11,396 bases of DNA, from positions 2,028 through 13,423 of the forward strand of contig DGLB01000009.1 of assembly GCA_002387845.1 (NCBI GenBank), given 5' to 3'. Made by a program: the position numbers and the translations under genes. The notes under the pieces are model-generated. The model searched no databases and had not been told where the DNA came from. It was given only the letters and a program-made list of their open reading frames with translations. Position 1 is the stretch's first letter; every line of letters begins with the position of its first letter. The stretch comes from Stenotrophomonas maltophilia (lineage in GTDB: Bacteria > Pseudomonadota > Gammaproteobacteria > Xanthomonadales > Xanthomonadaceae). Positions 1-6,941 of this stretch are shown here, one piece after another.

Positions 1-2699
1 CCCAGCAGCGCGCCGAGCACGCCCAGCGGCACGGTGAGCATGATCACCAGCGGGTGGATGAAGCTTTCGAACTGTGCGGCCAGCACCAGATACACCACCA
101 GCAGGGCCATGGCGAAGGTCAGCAGCACGGCGCTGCCGGCGTTCTGGTACTCACGCGACTCGCCCTTCCAGTCGATCTGGGCGTGCTGCGGCAGTTCTTC
201 GCGCGCGGTCTGCTGGGCCCAGGCGATGGCGTCGCCCAGCGGGTAGCCCGGGGCCAGGCCAGCACTGATGGTGATGGCGCGAAGGCGGTTGAACCGGTTC
301 AGGTTGCCGGCTTCGGCCACTTCGCTCAGGGTGACCAGGTTGGACAGCGGCACCAGTTCGCCGCTGCTGGCACGCACGCGGATGGCGGCCAGGTCGTCCG
401 GGGTGGCCCGGCCTTCGCGGCCGGCCTGGACCAGCACGTCGTATTCCTCGCCGTTGTCCACAAAGGTGGTGACGCGGCGCGAGCCCATCATGGTTTCCAG
501 CGCCGAGCCAATCGCGGTGACCGACACGCCGAGGTCGGCCGCACGCTGGCGGTCGATGTTCACGCGCATCTGCGGGCGGGTTTCCTTGTAGTCCGAATCC
601 GCGCCGACCAGGCCGGGATTGTCGGCCATGCGCGCCAGCATGCGGTCGCGCCACTGCGCGATCTCCGCATACTCCGGCCCCCCCAGCACGATCTGGAAGG
701 GCTGGCCGCCGCTGCGGACCAGGCCGCCGCCGACCTGGGTGCGCACGCGCACGCCGCGCATGGTGTCCAGGTGCTTCTGCAGTTCGGCGGCGATGTCCGG
801 GGTGGCGATGTCGCGTTCGCGCCACGGCTGCAGGAACACGCTGATGCGGCCGGTGTGCATTTCCTCGCTGGCCCCGAAACCGCCGGGCACGCGCGGGTTG
901 GCGCGGACGATGGGCTTGTCGGCCCCGACGTACTCGCCGACGATCTTCTCGACCTGCTGCACCTGGCCGACGGTGTAGTCGTAACCCGCGCCCTCCGGGC
1001 CGTCGATCATGATCTGGAACGAACCGCGGTCTTCGGCCGGGGCAAGCTCGGACGGCAGCACCTTGAGCAGCAGCGCGCTGGCGGCCAGCGACAGCACCAT
1101 GACCACGATGTAGATCCAGGTGCGGCCCACATGTGCGTCCAGGAAGCGTCCGTAGCTCGCGGAGACGCGGTCGAGGTTGCGGTTGATGACACCGTACAAA
1201 CCTCGGGGGGCCTTGCCGGTATGCGGCTTGAGCAGCTTGGACGCCATCATCGGCGTCAGGGTGAGCGCGACGAACGCGGACAGCGCCACCGCCGCCGCCA
1301 GCGCGACCGCCAGTTCGCGGAACAGACGGCCGGTGTTGCCTTCCAGGAAGCCGACCGGCAGGAATACCGCCACCAGCACGGCGGTGGTGGCGATGACCGC
1401 GAACGCCACCTGCGCGGTGCCGCGCTTGGACGCCACCAGCGGCGGTTCGCCGAGGTCGATGCGGCGCTGCACGTTTTCGACCACGACGATGGCGTCGTCG
1501 ACCACCAGGCCGATACACAACACCAGCGCCAGCAGGGTGAGCAGGTTGATCGAGAAGCCGAAGGCGTACAGCGCGATGAACGCGGCCACCAGACACACCG
1601 GCACGGTGACCGCCGGAATCAGCGCGGCGCGGAAACTGCCGAGGAACAGCCAGATCACCACCAGCACCAGCAGCATCGCTTCCACCAGCGTCGCGTACAC
1701 GCGGTCCACGGCGGCTTCGATGAAGGTGGTGTTGTCGAAGGCGACGAAGATGTGGGTGCCTTCGGGCAGGGTCTGCCCGACCCGCTCGGCTTCCGCGCGC
1801 GCGGTGCGGGCGACGTCCAGCGAGTTGGCGGTGGAGGTCTTGACGATACCCAGGCCGATGCCGGGCTCGCCGTTGCTGCGGTAGTAGGCGCGGCGCTCAG
1901 ACGAAGCCAGTTCGATTTTGGCTACGTCGCCCATGCGCACGACGTAGCCGTCCGCACCCTTGCCGAGCGGGATGGTGGCGAAGTCTTCGGGCTTCACGTA
2001 GTTGCGCTCGACGCGCAGGGTGAAGTCGCGGTCGGTCGATTCGATGCGGCCGGCCGGCAGTTCCACGTTCTCGTTGCGCAGCGCGGTTTCCACGTCGCCG
2101 ACGGTGAACCCGCGTGCGGCCAGCTGATCGCGGTCCAGCCACACGCGCATGGCGTAGCGCTGGCGGCCGCCGATGCGGACCTGGGCCACGCCGTCCAGGC
2201 TGGAGAAACGATCGACCACGTAGCGGTCGGCATAGTCGCTCAGCTCCAGCGTGTTCATGCTGGAGGAGGTCATGTTGAACCAGATGATGGGGTCCGCGTC
2301 GCTCTCGACTTTGGCGATTTCCGGCGGACGCGCCTCTTCGGGCATGCGGTCGGCAACGCGGCTGACCGCGTCGCGCACGTCGTTGGCGGCCGCTTCGATG
2401 TCGCGGTTGGAGGTGAACTCGATGCTGACCTGCGAGCGGCCGTTGGAGCTGCGCGCATTGATGGTGTCGATGCCTTCGATGCCGGCCAGGGCGTCTTCGA
2501 GCACCTGGGTGATGCGGCTTTCGATCACCGCCGCCGAAGCACCGGTGTAATCCACGGACACCGAGACGATGGGCGGGTCGATCGCCGGCAGCTCGCGCAG
2601 GGTGAGGCGGGTGAACGACATGATGCCCAGCACCACCAGCAGCAGGCTCATCACCACGGCGAAGACCGGGCGCTGGATGGAGATGTTGGAAAGCTTCAT
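1..2699 (-). CDS. RND multidrug efflux permease, inner-membrane subunit (partial, C-terminus beyond window)
   Basis: This is the proton-driven inner-membrane pump of a tripartite drug exporter. The visible 899 residues start MKLSNISIQRPVFAVVMSLL, the usual cytoplasmic lead plus TM1 of AcrB/MexB relatives. The first periplasmic porter domain follows. TM2-TM4 end in GLVVDDAIVVVENV, whose Asp401-Asp402 match the proton-relay Asp407-Asp408 of AcrB. TM5-TM6 hold FLEGNTGRLFRELAVALAAA, then come TM7 (residues about 530-550), the second porter domain, and the start of TM8-TM9 (FESFIHPLVIMLTVPLGVLG). The family is about 1,030-1,050 residues, so roughly 140 are missing, including the TM10 lysine. The Asp pair favours the HAE-1 (drug) class over heavy-metal RND pumps. 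The start is fixed by an ATGA overlap with the adaptor gene, implying translational coupling. I cannot say which named Stenotrophomonas pump this is. Confidence 0.95.
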   Translation of the reverse strand, partial: MKLSNISIQRPVFAVVMSLLLVVLGIMSFTRLTLRELPAIDPPIVSVSVDYTGASAAVIESRITQVLEDALAGIEGIDTINARSSNGRSQVSIEFTSNRDIEAAANDVRDAVSRVADRMPEEARPPEIAKVESDADPIIWFNMTSSSMNTLELSDYADRYVVDRFSSLDGVAQVRIGGRQRYAMRVWLDRDQLAARGFTVGDVETALRNENVELPAGRIESTDRDFTLRVERNYVKPEDFATIPLGKGADGYVVRMGDVAKIELASSERRAYYRSNGEPGIGLGIVKTSTANSLDVARTARAEAERVGQTLPEGTHIFVAFDNTTFIEAAVDRVYATLVEAMLLVLVVIWLFLGSFRAALIPAVTVPVCLVAAFIALYAFGFSINLLTLLALVLCIGLVVDDAIVVVENVQRRIDLGEPPLVASKRGTAQVAFAVIATTAVLVAVFLPVGFLEGNTGRLFRELAVALAAAVALSAFVALTLTPMMASKLLKPHTGKAPRGLYGVINRNLDRVSASYGRFLDAHVGRTWIYIVVMVLSLAASALLLKVLPSELAPAEDRGSFQIMIDGPEGAGYDYTVGQVQQVEKIVGEYVGADKPIVRANPRVPGGFGASEEMHTGRISVFLQPWRERDIATPDIAAELQKHLDTMRGVRVRTQVGGGLVRSGGQPFQIVLGGPEYAEIAQWRDRMLARMADNPGLVGADSDYKETRPQMRVNIDRQRAADLGVSVTAIGSALETMMGSRRVTTFVDNGEEYDVLVQAGREGRATPDDLAAIRVRASSGELVPLSNLVTLSEVAEAGNLNRFNRLRAITISAGLAPGYPLGDAIAWAQQTAREELPQHAQIDWKGESREYQNAGSAVLLTFAMALLVVYLVLAAQFESFIHPLVIMLTVPLGVLGALL

Positions 2700-3826
2700 C
2701 CCGCGGTGCCCGTGGTGGTCGCCGGCGCGGTGGCTTTCTGTGCAGGCGGTTCGGACACGGTCGGAGCCGGGACCGGTTCGGTGGCGGCGGGTGCGGCGCT
2801 GTCATCGACCTTCAGGCCGGGACGCAGCTTGCCGGTACCGTCGACGACGATGCGGTCGCCAACCTTCAGGCCTTCGCGGATCTCGACGACACCGGCACGG
2901 CGCGCGCCACTGACGATGTCGACGCGCTCGACGCTGTGGTCGGCCTTGACCCGGTACACGAACGAGTCGCGCCCGACCTGGACCACGGCGATTTCCGGAA
3001 TGACCAGTGCCTGGCGCTCGGGGCGGAACATGCGCACGTCCAGCAGCATGCCGGGACGCAGGGCGTGGTCGGCATTGATGAAGTCGGCGCGCACGGTGAC
3101 GGCGCGGGTGCCGGGGTCGACGCGGGTGTCGATCGTGGCCACCTCGCCTTCGAAGGTACGGCCAGGGTACGCGACGCTGGTGGCGGCGACCTTGTCGCCC
3201 TTGGCCAGCGAGGCCAGTTCGGCTTCGGGCACCTGGAAGTCGACATGCATGCGTTCGATGTCATCCAGGGTGGCGATGACGGTGGTGGGGGTGACCAGCG
3301 AGCCTTCACTGACCTGGCGGATGCCGAGCACGCCGGCGAAAGGTGCGCGGACGCGGCGGTCGCCGATGTCGGACTGCATTTCCAGAACGCGGGCTTCAGC
3401 GGCGTCGCGGATGGCGCGCTGGGTGTCGAGGGTGGCGCTGGCGACAAGCTGCTGGGCGGCGAGTTCGCGCTGGCGCTTGTACAGCTGGTCGGCTTCGGCA
3501 AAGGTGGCCTGGGCCTGGACCAGGGCGGCCTGCTGGGCCTGGCCGCGCAGGGTGACCAGCGGGGTGCCGGCGGCGACCTGCTGGCCGCTGTCGAAGTGCA
3601 CGGCCTCGATGATTTCGCTGACCTTGGCGGTGACGGTAACCGATTCGCGGGCCTTGGCGGTGCCCAGGGCCTGCAGGGTGTCGTTCCACGCCGAGGTCTG
3701 CACCACCTGGGTGGTCACCGGGACCTGTTCAGCCTGCCGGCGAGCGGCCTCGTCCTTGCTGCCACAGGCGGCCAGAAGGGCCAGGCCAAGGCCAGCGGCG
3801 ATGCGCGCGGTGATGCGTACCAACAT
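2696..3826 (-). CDS. RND efflux periplasmic adaptor lipoprotein (MexA/AcrA family)
   Basis: A 376-residue membrane-fusion protein that links the inner-membrane pump to an outer-membrane channel. A short signal peptide ends in the lipobox LLAAC (Cys21), predicting a lipid-anchored periplasmic protein. The order of parts is typical: first lipoyl half (AKVSEIIEAVHFDSGQQVAAG), alpha-helical hairpin (about residues 95-150), second lipoyl half (RRVRAPFAGVLGIRQVSEGS), beta-barrel (MHVDFQVPEAELASLAKGDK) and membrane-proximal domain (VRADFINADHALRPGMLLDV). The last 36 residues are a Pro/Ala/Thr-rich tail, probably disordered. The ATG at 3826 is preferred, with GGGG nine bases upstream; an in-frame TTG at 3841 would add five residues with no better ribosome site. 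It precedes and overlaps the permease gene by 4 bp. No outer-membrane factor follows within view, so a TolC-like channel encoded elsewhere is inferred. Confidence 0.93.
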   Translation of the reverse strand: MLVRITARIAAGLGLALLAACGSKDEAARRQAEQVPVTTQVVQTSAWNDTLQALGTAKARESVTVTAKVSEIIEAVHFDSGQQVAAGTPLVTLRGQAQQAALVQAQATFAEADQLYKRQRELAAQQLVASATLDTQRAIRDAAEARVLEMQSDIGDRRVRAPFAGVLGIRQVSEGSLVTPTTVIATLDDIERMHVDFQVPEAELASLAKGDKVAATSVAYPGRTFEGEVATIDTRVDPGTRAVTVRADFINADHALRPGMLLDVRMFRPERQALVIPEIAVVQVGRDSFVYRVKADHSVERVDIVSGARRAGVVEIREGLKVGDRIVVDGTGKLRPGLKVDDSAAPAATEPVPAPTVSEPPAQKATAPATTTGTAG

Positions 3827-3843
3827 GCAGAACAACCCCAAAG

Positions 3844-3873
3844 ATTCTACGACGGCCGAGTGTAGCGACCGAA
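3844..3873 (-). promoter_or_regulatory. Possible promoter of the RND adaptor-permease operon
   Basis: On the minus strand TAGAAT (3849 to 3844) is a good -10 match 18 bases before the adaptor ATG. The -35 at suitable spacing (TTCGGT, 3873-3868) is poor. TACACT (3864-3859) is an alternative -10. The 248-bp gap to the copper receptor gene would suit a separately controlled operon. No repressor gene is adjacent and I see no clear operator. Confidence 0.25.
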
Positions 3874-4040
3874 CCGTGAGGGCATATGTGCCAAGCGTTT
3901 ACCGGGGCCTTCACAGCGGCGCGGTGACACCGGAAACCCCTTTCGTGCTGGGCTATGCGGGGTCTGTATCGGCGTGTGTCAGTGCGTGTCGGTTTGCCTC
4001 GACTTGGTCGCGAAGAGCAGCGTTTCGGTTGTTCCGTGCA

Positions 4041-4063
4041 GGGAGGCCGGCAGGCGGCCTCCC
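4041..4063 (-). terminator. Hairpin after the copper receptor gene, possible terminator
   Basis: A perfect 9-bp inverted repeat (GGGAGGCCG / CGGCCTCCC) with a 5-base loop begins 11 bases beyond the TAA stop of the TonB-dependent receptor gene. It is very GC-rich but has no T-run on the minus-strand side, so it could be a weak or factor-assisted terminator or an mRNA 3'-end stabiliser. It separates the receptor unit from the RND operon. Confidence 0.5.
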
Positions 4064-4074
4064 CCCGATGACCC

Positions 4075-6135
4075 TTAGTACCGGTAATTCACCTTCAACC
4101 ACGCCGTCCGCCCCGGCTCGTTGATCCGCACCGGATCGGCGGGGAATCCAAAATCGGCGCTGCCCGCCAGATTCAGATGCTCGCTGTAGGCGCGGTCAAA
4201 CACATTGTCGACCCCGGCATTGACCGACAGGCTGTCGCTGAACCGGTAACCCGCGTTCAACGCCAAGGTGGCGAACCCGGCGCTGGGCCCCAGATCCTGC
4301 GCGACCACATTGCCCTGCCCCGTTGCCACCCGATGCTGATGTGCTACCGCGCGAACCAGCGCCCCGGCGTTCCAGCGCGCGCCCTCCCAGTTGGCGGTGA
4401 GCCTGGCCTCCAGCGGCGGCATCTGCGGCAGCGCACTGCCGTCGCTGCGGTTTTCACCCCAGGCGTAGGCCAGGGTGCTGCCCAGCTTCCAGCCCTGCCC
4501 GACCTGCAGTTCGGCACCGGCTTCGGCACCGGCAATGCGGGCGTCGATGTTGCTGGCCTGGCTGCTGCTGCCCATCATGCCGCCGGCATGATAGGTAAAC
4601 AGGATGTAGTCCTGGATGCGGCCGGCATAGGCGGAGACCCAGGCGTTGAGGCGGTCGCTACGGTACTGCAGGCCGAGGTCGAGCTGGCTGGTTTTTTCGG
4701 GCCGGATGCTGCTGAAGGCGTTGACGCTGCCGACGGGACCGCTGTCGGGCGAAAACAGCTCCCAGTAGTCGGGCATGCGTTCGCTGTGGCCGAGGCCGGC
4801 ATAGGTGGTGAGCGCGCTGCCAAGATCGCGTTCCCAGCGGAAGAAGCCGCTGCCGAGATCTTCGCGACGGGTCTGGCCGGCAGTGGGATTGGGCATGCCC
4901 ATCATGCCGCCGCTGGCGCGCTCGTCCGTCACCTCGGCGCGGTCGATGCGCAGGCCACCGATCCAACGCTGTGCGGTGCCCTCGCCCAGGGTGATCTCAC
5001 TGAACACGCCGCGCTGCTGGAAGCGGGCATCCACCATCCACGGCTGCAGACGATAGGTGTTGCGTCCCATCCCGCTGCGGCTGCGGTGGCGGCTGTCCTG
5101 GGCATCCAGGCCGGCGACCACCGCCACGTTCTGCCAGCGCCATTCGGCGGCGACGCGCCCACCGGTGGTGCGGCGGTCGACGTTCGCGGCCATCGGCATC
5201 GGCATGCTGCTGGTCATGTTGGGCTCGCGCAGGGTGTAGTTGTCCATCAGGTGGTCGGCGTCGTTGTAGTAGACGTTGGCCAACACCTTGTCCCACGCAC
5301 CGGGCAGGTTGTCCTTCTCGAAACGGGCGGCGTAGCTGGTGCGCTTGAAGGCGGCACCGTCCATGCCGCGCCCGGCATAACGGGCGATGGCGTCACCGGT
5401 GCCGGCGGAGAGTTCCAGCACGGTGTCGGCATCGGGGGTCCAGCCGACGGCGACATCGCTGTTCCACTTGCGCCACTTCGACGGCACGGTCTCGCCGTTG
5501 CCGTCCTTGTAGTCATCGGCTTCGGAACGGTTGCCGTTGACCCGCACGTAGCCCTGTGAGGCACCGGCGGTAAGGTCGAGCACCTGGTCGTTGCGGTTGC
5601 GCGAGCCGACCAGCGCGCTGGCGTCCAGATCGATGCCGGGGGCGTCGAAGCGTGGCGTTTCGCGCTCGAAACGCACGGTGCCGGCGGACGCACCTGCGCC
5701 CCAGCGAACGCTTTGCGGGCCCTTGATGATGGTGAGGCGGTCGAAGGTTTCCGGCGCGATGTAGGACAGCGGATTGTCCATGCGCGAGGGACAGGCACCG
5801 ATCAGGTTGCCTTCGTTGCTGACGATATTGAGGCGGGAGCCAAACATGCCGCGCAGCACCGGGTCGCCGTTGGTGCCGCCGTTGCGGATGGCCGAGAAGC
5901 CGGGAACGGTCTTGAGGTAGTCGGCACCGTCGCTGGCCGGAACAGGCTGCCGCGGCAGGCGTGGGTCGGTGACCCACTGCAGTGGTGACGAGGGGGCGGT
6001 GGCGGTGACCACCAGGGTGTCGAGGGTGCGGGCGTCGTCGCGCCCGGCGGCGTGCAGCGAGGGCGCGATCAGCGCCAGGGACAGGCAGACGGACAGGCGC
6101 GTCAATGCGCCCGGGTTACGGGAAGCAAACGTCAT
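4075..6135 (-). CDS. oprC: TonB-dependent copper receptor, OprC/NosA family
   Basis: A 686-residue outer-membrane beta-barrel gated by TonB, predicted to bind or import copper. A signal peptide ends near LHAAG (cleavage about residue 29-30). A TonB-box-like LDTLVVTATAP lies at 38-48. The plug domain reaches about residue 165 (LRGMFGSRLNIVSNEG; FDRLTIIKGPQSVRWGAGAS). The barrel ends in VNYRY with a terminal aromatic residue, as outer-membrane proteins do. The copper ligands known from Pseudomonas OprC, CxxxM and HxM, are present as Cys115-PSR-Met119 and His295-L-Met297. Met-rich stretches occur at 307-315, 411-414 and 520-521. GGAG seven bases upstream supports the ATG at 6135. It lies 87 bp downstream of a DUF2946-type gene and is probably cotranscribed with it. 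Family assignment is strong; the symbol marks OprC similarity, and whether it imports or only binds copper is inference. Confidence 0.93.
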   Translation of the reverse strand: MTFASRNPGALTRLSVCLSLALIAPSLHAAGRDDARTLDTLVVTATAPSSPLQWVTDPRLPRQPVPASDGADYLKTVPGFSAIRNGGTNGDPVLRGMFGSRLNIVSNEGNLIGACPSRMDNPLSYIAPETFDRLTIIKGPQSVRWGAGASAGTVRFERETPRFDAPGIDLDASALVGSRNRNDQVLDLTAGASQGYVRVNGNRSEADDYKDGNGETVPSKWRKWNSDVAVGWTPDADTVLELSAGTGDAIARYAGRGMDGAAFKRTSYAARFEKDNLPGAWDKVLANVYYNDADHLMDNYTLREPNMTSSMPMPMAANVDRRTTGGRVAAEWRWQNVAVVAGLDAQDSRHRSRSGMGRNTYRLQPWMVDARFQQRGVFSEITLGEGTAQRWIGGLRIDRAEVTDERASGGMMGMPNPTAGQTRREDLGSGFFRWERDLGSALTTYAGLGHSERMPDYWELFSPDSGPVGSVNAFSSIRPEKTSQLDLGLQYRSDRLNAWVSAYAGRIQDYILFTYHAGGMMGSSSQASNIDARIAGAEAGAELQVGQGWKLGSTLAYAWGENRSDGSALPQMPPLEARLTANWEGARWNAGALVRAVAHQHRVATGQGNVVAQDLGPSAGFATLALNAGYRFSDSLSVNAGVDNVFDRAYSEHLNLAGSADFGFPADPVRINEPGRTAWLKVNYRY

Positions 6136-6222
6136 GGTGGAACTCCAAAAACACGCAGTGGTGCACGCCGCCGGTTCGGCAGCGCGCAGCAGAAAAATTC
6201 GGTCAGGGTTTCAGGCGTGGCG

Positions 6223-6711
6223 CTACGGCCGGGCCGTTGAGGCGACGCAGATGGGCGGGCCGCGGGCGGCGTGGGCGGGCCAGCGCAGGCTGCGCGGTGC
6301 CAGGACGGTGCGCAGCACCGGGGGCGCGATGCGCGGCAAGGCCGGCAGCAGAACCAGCAGCACCGCCAGCCACGGCATCAGCCGCGAGGCCATCATGCAG
6401 TACTCGCACGCCTCGCCATGCCCGGCATGGGGGTCCAGCGGCGGTGGCGGCACCGGTTCGGCCGGCATCGCGTGGTGGGCGTGCTGCGCGTGCCCCATGT
6501 CGTGATGCATGGCCGCGTGATCGTGCGACGCCCCCGTTGCGGAGTTATCGGGCGCGGTTGGCATGACATGCGCCATGCCGCCGGGCATCAGCATCACCGG
6601 GTCACCGTGCGCCTGCTGCCAGCGGCTGAGCAGCGGAGCCAACGCCATCAGCAGCGTCGCCACGAAGGCGAGCTGCAGCAGGATGGCGTAGGGACGGCGA
6701 CGGCGATTCAC
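6223..6711 (-). CDS. DUF2946-type His/Met/Cys-rich small envelope protein, likely copper-associated
   Basis: A 162-residue protein of unknown biochemical role. An Arg-rich start (NRRRRPY) leads into a hydrophobic segment (about residues 9-28, ILLQLAFVATLLMALAPLL), a signal anchor or signal peptide. The centre is Met- and His-rich (HDHAAMHHDMGHAQHAHHAM, residues 63-82). Next come a Pro run, the motif HAGHGEACEYCMM (95-107, Cys102 and Cys105) and a second hydrophobic stretch (about 113-128). The HGxxCxYC signature followed by a hydrophobic segment is characteristic of DUF2946 proteins, which often sit beside copper TonB receptors, as here. The GTG at 6711 is chosen because a repeat-like region lies upstream; an in-frame TTG at 6789 would add 26 unlikely residues. 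No Shine-Dalgarno precedes the GTG. Metal binding is inferred from composition and context. Confidence 0.75.
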   Translation of the reverse strand: MNRRRRPYAILLQLAFVATLLMALAPLLSRWQQAHGDPVMLMPGGMAHVMPTAPDNSATGASHDHAAMHHDMGHAQHAHHAMPAEPVPPPPLDPHAGHGEACEYCMMASRLMPWLAVLLVLLPALPRIAPPVLRTVLAPRSLRWPAHAARGPPICVASTARP

Positions 6712-6717
6712 CGGGGA

Positions 6718-6723
6718 ATTGTA
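6718..6723 (-). promoter_or_regulatory. Possible -10 element for a leaderless DUF2946-receptor transcript
   Basis: On the minus strand TACAAT ends six bases before the GTG start of the DUF2946-type gene. Transcription would therefore begin at or very near the start codon, matching the absence of a ribosome-binding site. No good -35 is visible at 16-18 bp spacing, so the call is tentative. Confidence 0.3.
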
Positions 6724-6781
6724 GCGACCGGCATGCGGCCGAACGCCGCGTGCGACCAAGCGTCGCAGGGTATGACGGACC

Positions 6782-6798
6782 GCCCGCAATGCGCGGGC
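6782..6798. repeat. Small GC-rich hairpin overlapping the first 25-bp repeat copy
   Basis: GCCCGC (6782-6787) and GCGGGC (6793-6798) are perfect 6-bp arms around AATGC. The right arm lies inside the left copy of the 25-bp direct repeat. It is one of four hairpins in the non-coding stretch between the DUF2946-type gene and cysB. Confidence 0.5.
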
Positions 6799-6812
6799 AA
6801 ACCATCGCCGTC
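6788..6812 (+). repeat. 25-bp direct repeat, left copy
   Basis: Begins AATGCGCGGGCAAACC and ends ATCGCCGTC. It is identical over 25 bases to 6897-6921; the flanking bases differ on both sides. The two copies flank an 84-bp palindromic segment. Confidence 0.9.
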
Positions 6813-6847
6813 ACTACCGGAACACCCCCCAATGCGTCTAGGGAAGA

Positions 6848-6869
6848 GCCCCCTTCTGTTGAAGGGGGC
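6848..6869 (-). terminator. Hairpin terminator candidate for cysB
   Basis: A perfect 9-bp stem (GCCCCCTTC / GAAGGGGGC) with a 4-base loop. On the minus strand it is followed by TCTTCCCT, a weak pyrimidine tail, which suits termination of cysB before the DUF2946-receptor unit. An adjoining mini-hairpin (CGCC-GAA-GGCG, 6871-6881) suggests the pair belongs to a dispersed intergenic repeat rather than a dedicated terminator. Confidence 0.5.
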
Positions 6870-6896
6870 GCGCCGAAGGCGGGGGGGTAGAGGAGG

Positions 6897-6921
6897 AATG
6901 CGCGGGCAAACCATCGCCGTC
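6897..6921 (+). repeat. 25-bp direct repeat, right copy
   Basis: Identical to 6788-6812. This copy abuts the cysB stop codon and is also the inverted partner of the last cysB codons, so it forms one arm of the 6906-6941 hairpin. Confidence 0.9.
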
Positions 6922-6941
6922 GCTAGACGGTGATGGTTTGC
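6906..6941. repeat. Long hairpin containing the end of cysB
   Basis: A 16-bp stem, interrupted by one non-Watson-Crick position (6916/6931), pairs the last cysB codons (QTITV) with the sequence just after the gene. The four-base loop is GCTA on the plus strand (TAGC on the minus), so the TAG stop codon of cysB sits in the loop. There is no T-run after the stem on the minus strand. The odd position is G-U in a plus-strand transcript but A-C in the cysB mRNA. A role in 3'-end processing or termination is inferred. Confidence 0.7.

Noticed and set aside
54..4124. A 1356-codon open frame on the plus strand spanning the RND region.
   Set aside because: It is antisense to two clearly homologous genes and shares codon boundaries with the permease. 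Rarity of TTA, CTA and TCA codons in this GC-rich genome leaves the opposite frame free of stops. Its translation is low-complexity (Ala, Gly, His, Gln, Arg) and resembles no family.
4177..5559. A 460-codon plus-strand frame antisense to the copper receptor.
   Set aside because: Compositional shadow of the receptor gene, with no recognisable domain and no ribosome site.
2696..6711. A single copper-export operon joining the DUF2946-receptor pair with the RND genes.
   Set aside because: The permease TM4 motif is of the drug type, a hairpin and about 250 bp separate the units, and a promoter candidate precedes the adaptor.
6271..6933. A 220-codon plus-strand frame over the DUF2946-type gene and the adjoining repeats.
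   Set aside because: It reads through non-coding hairpins and opposes a recognisable small protein.
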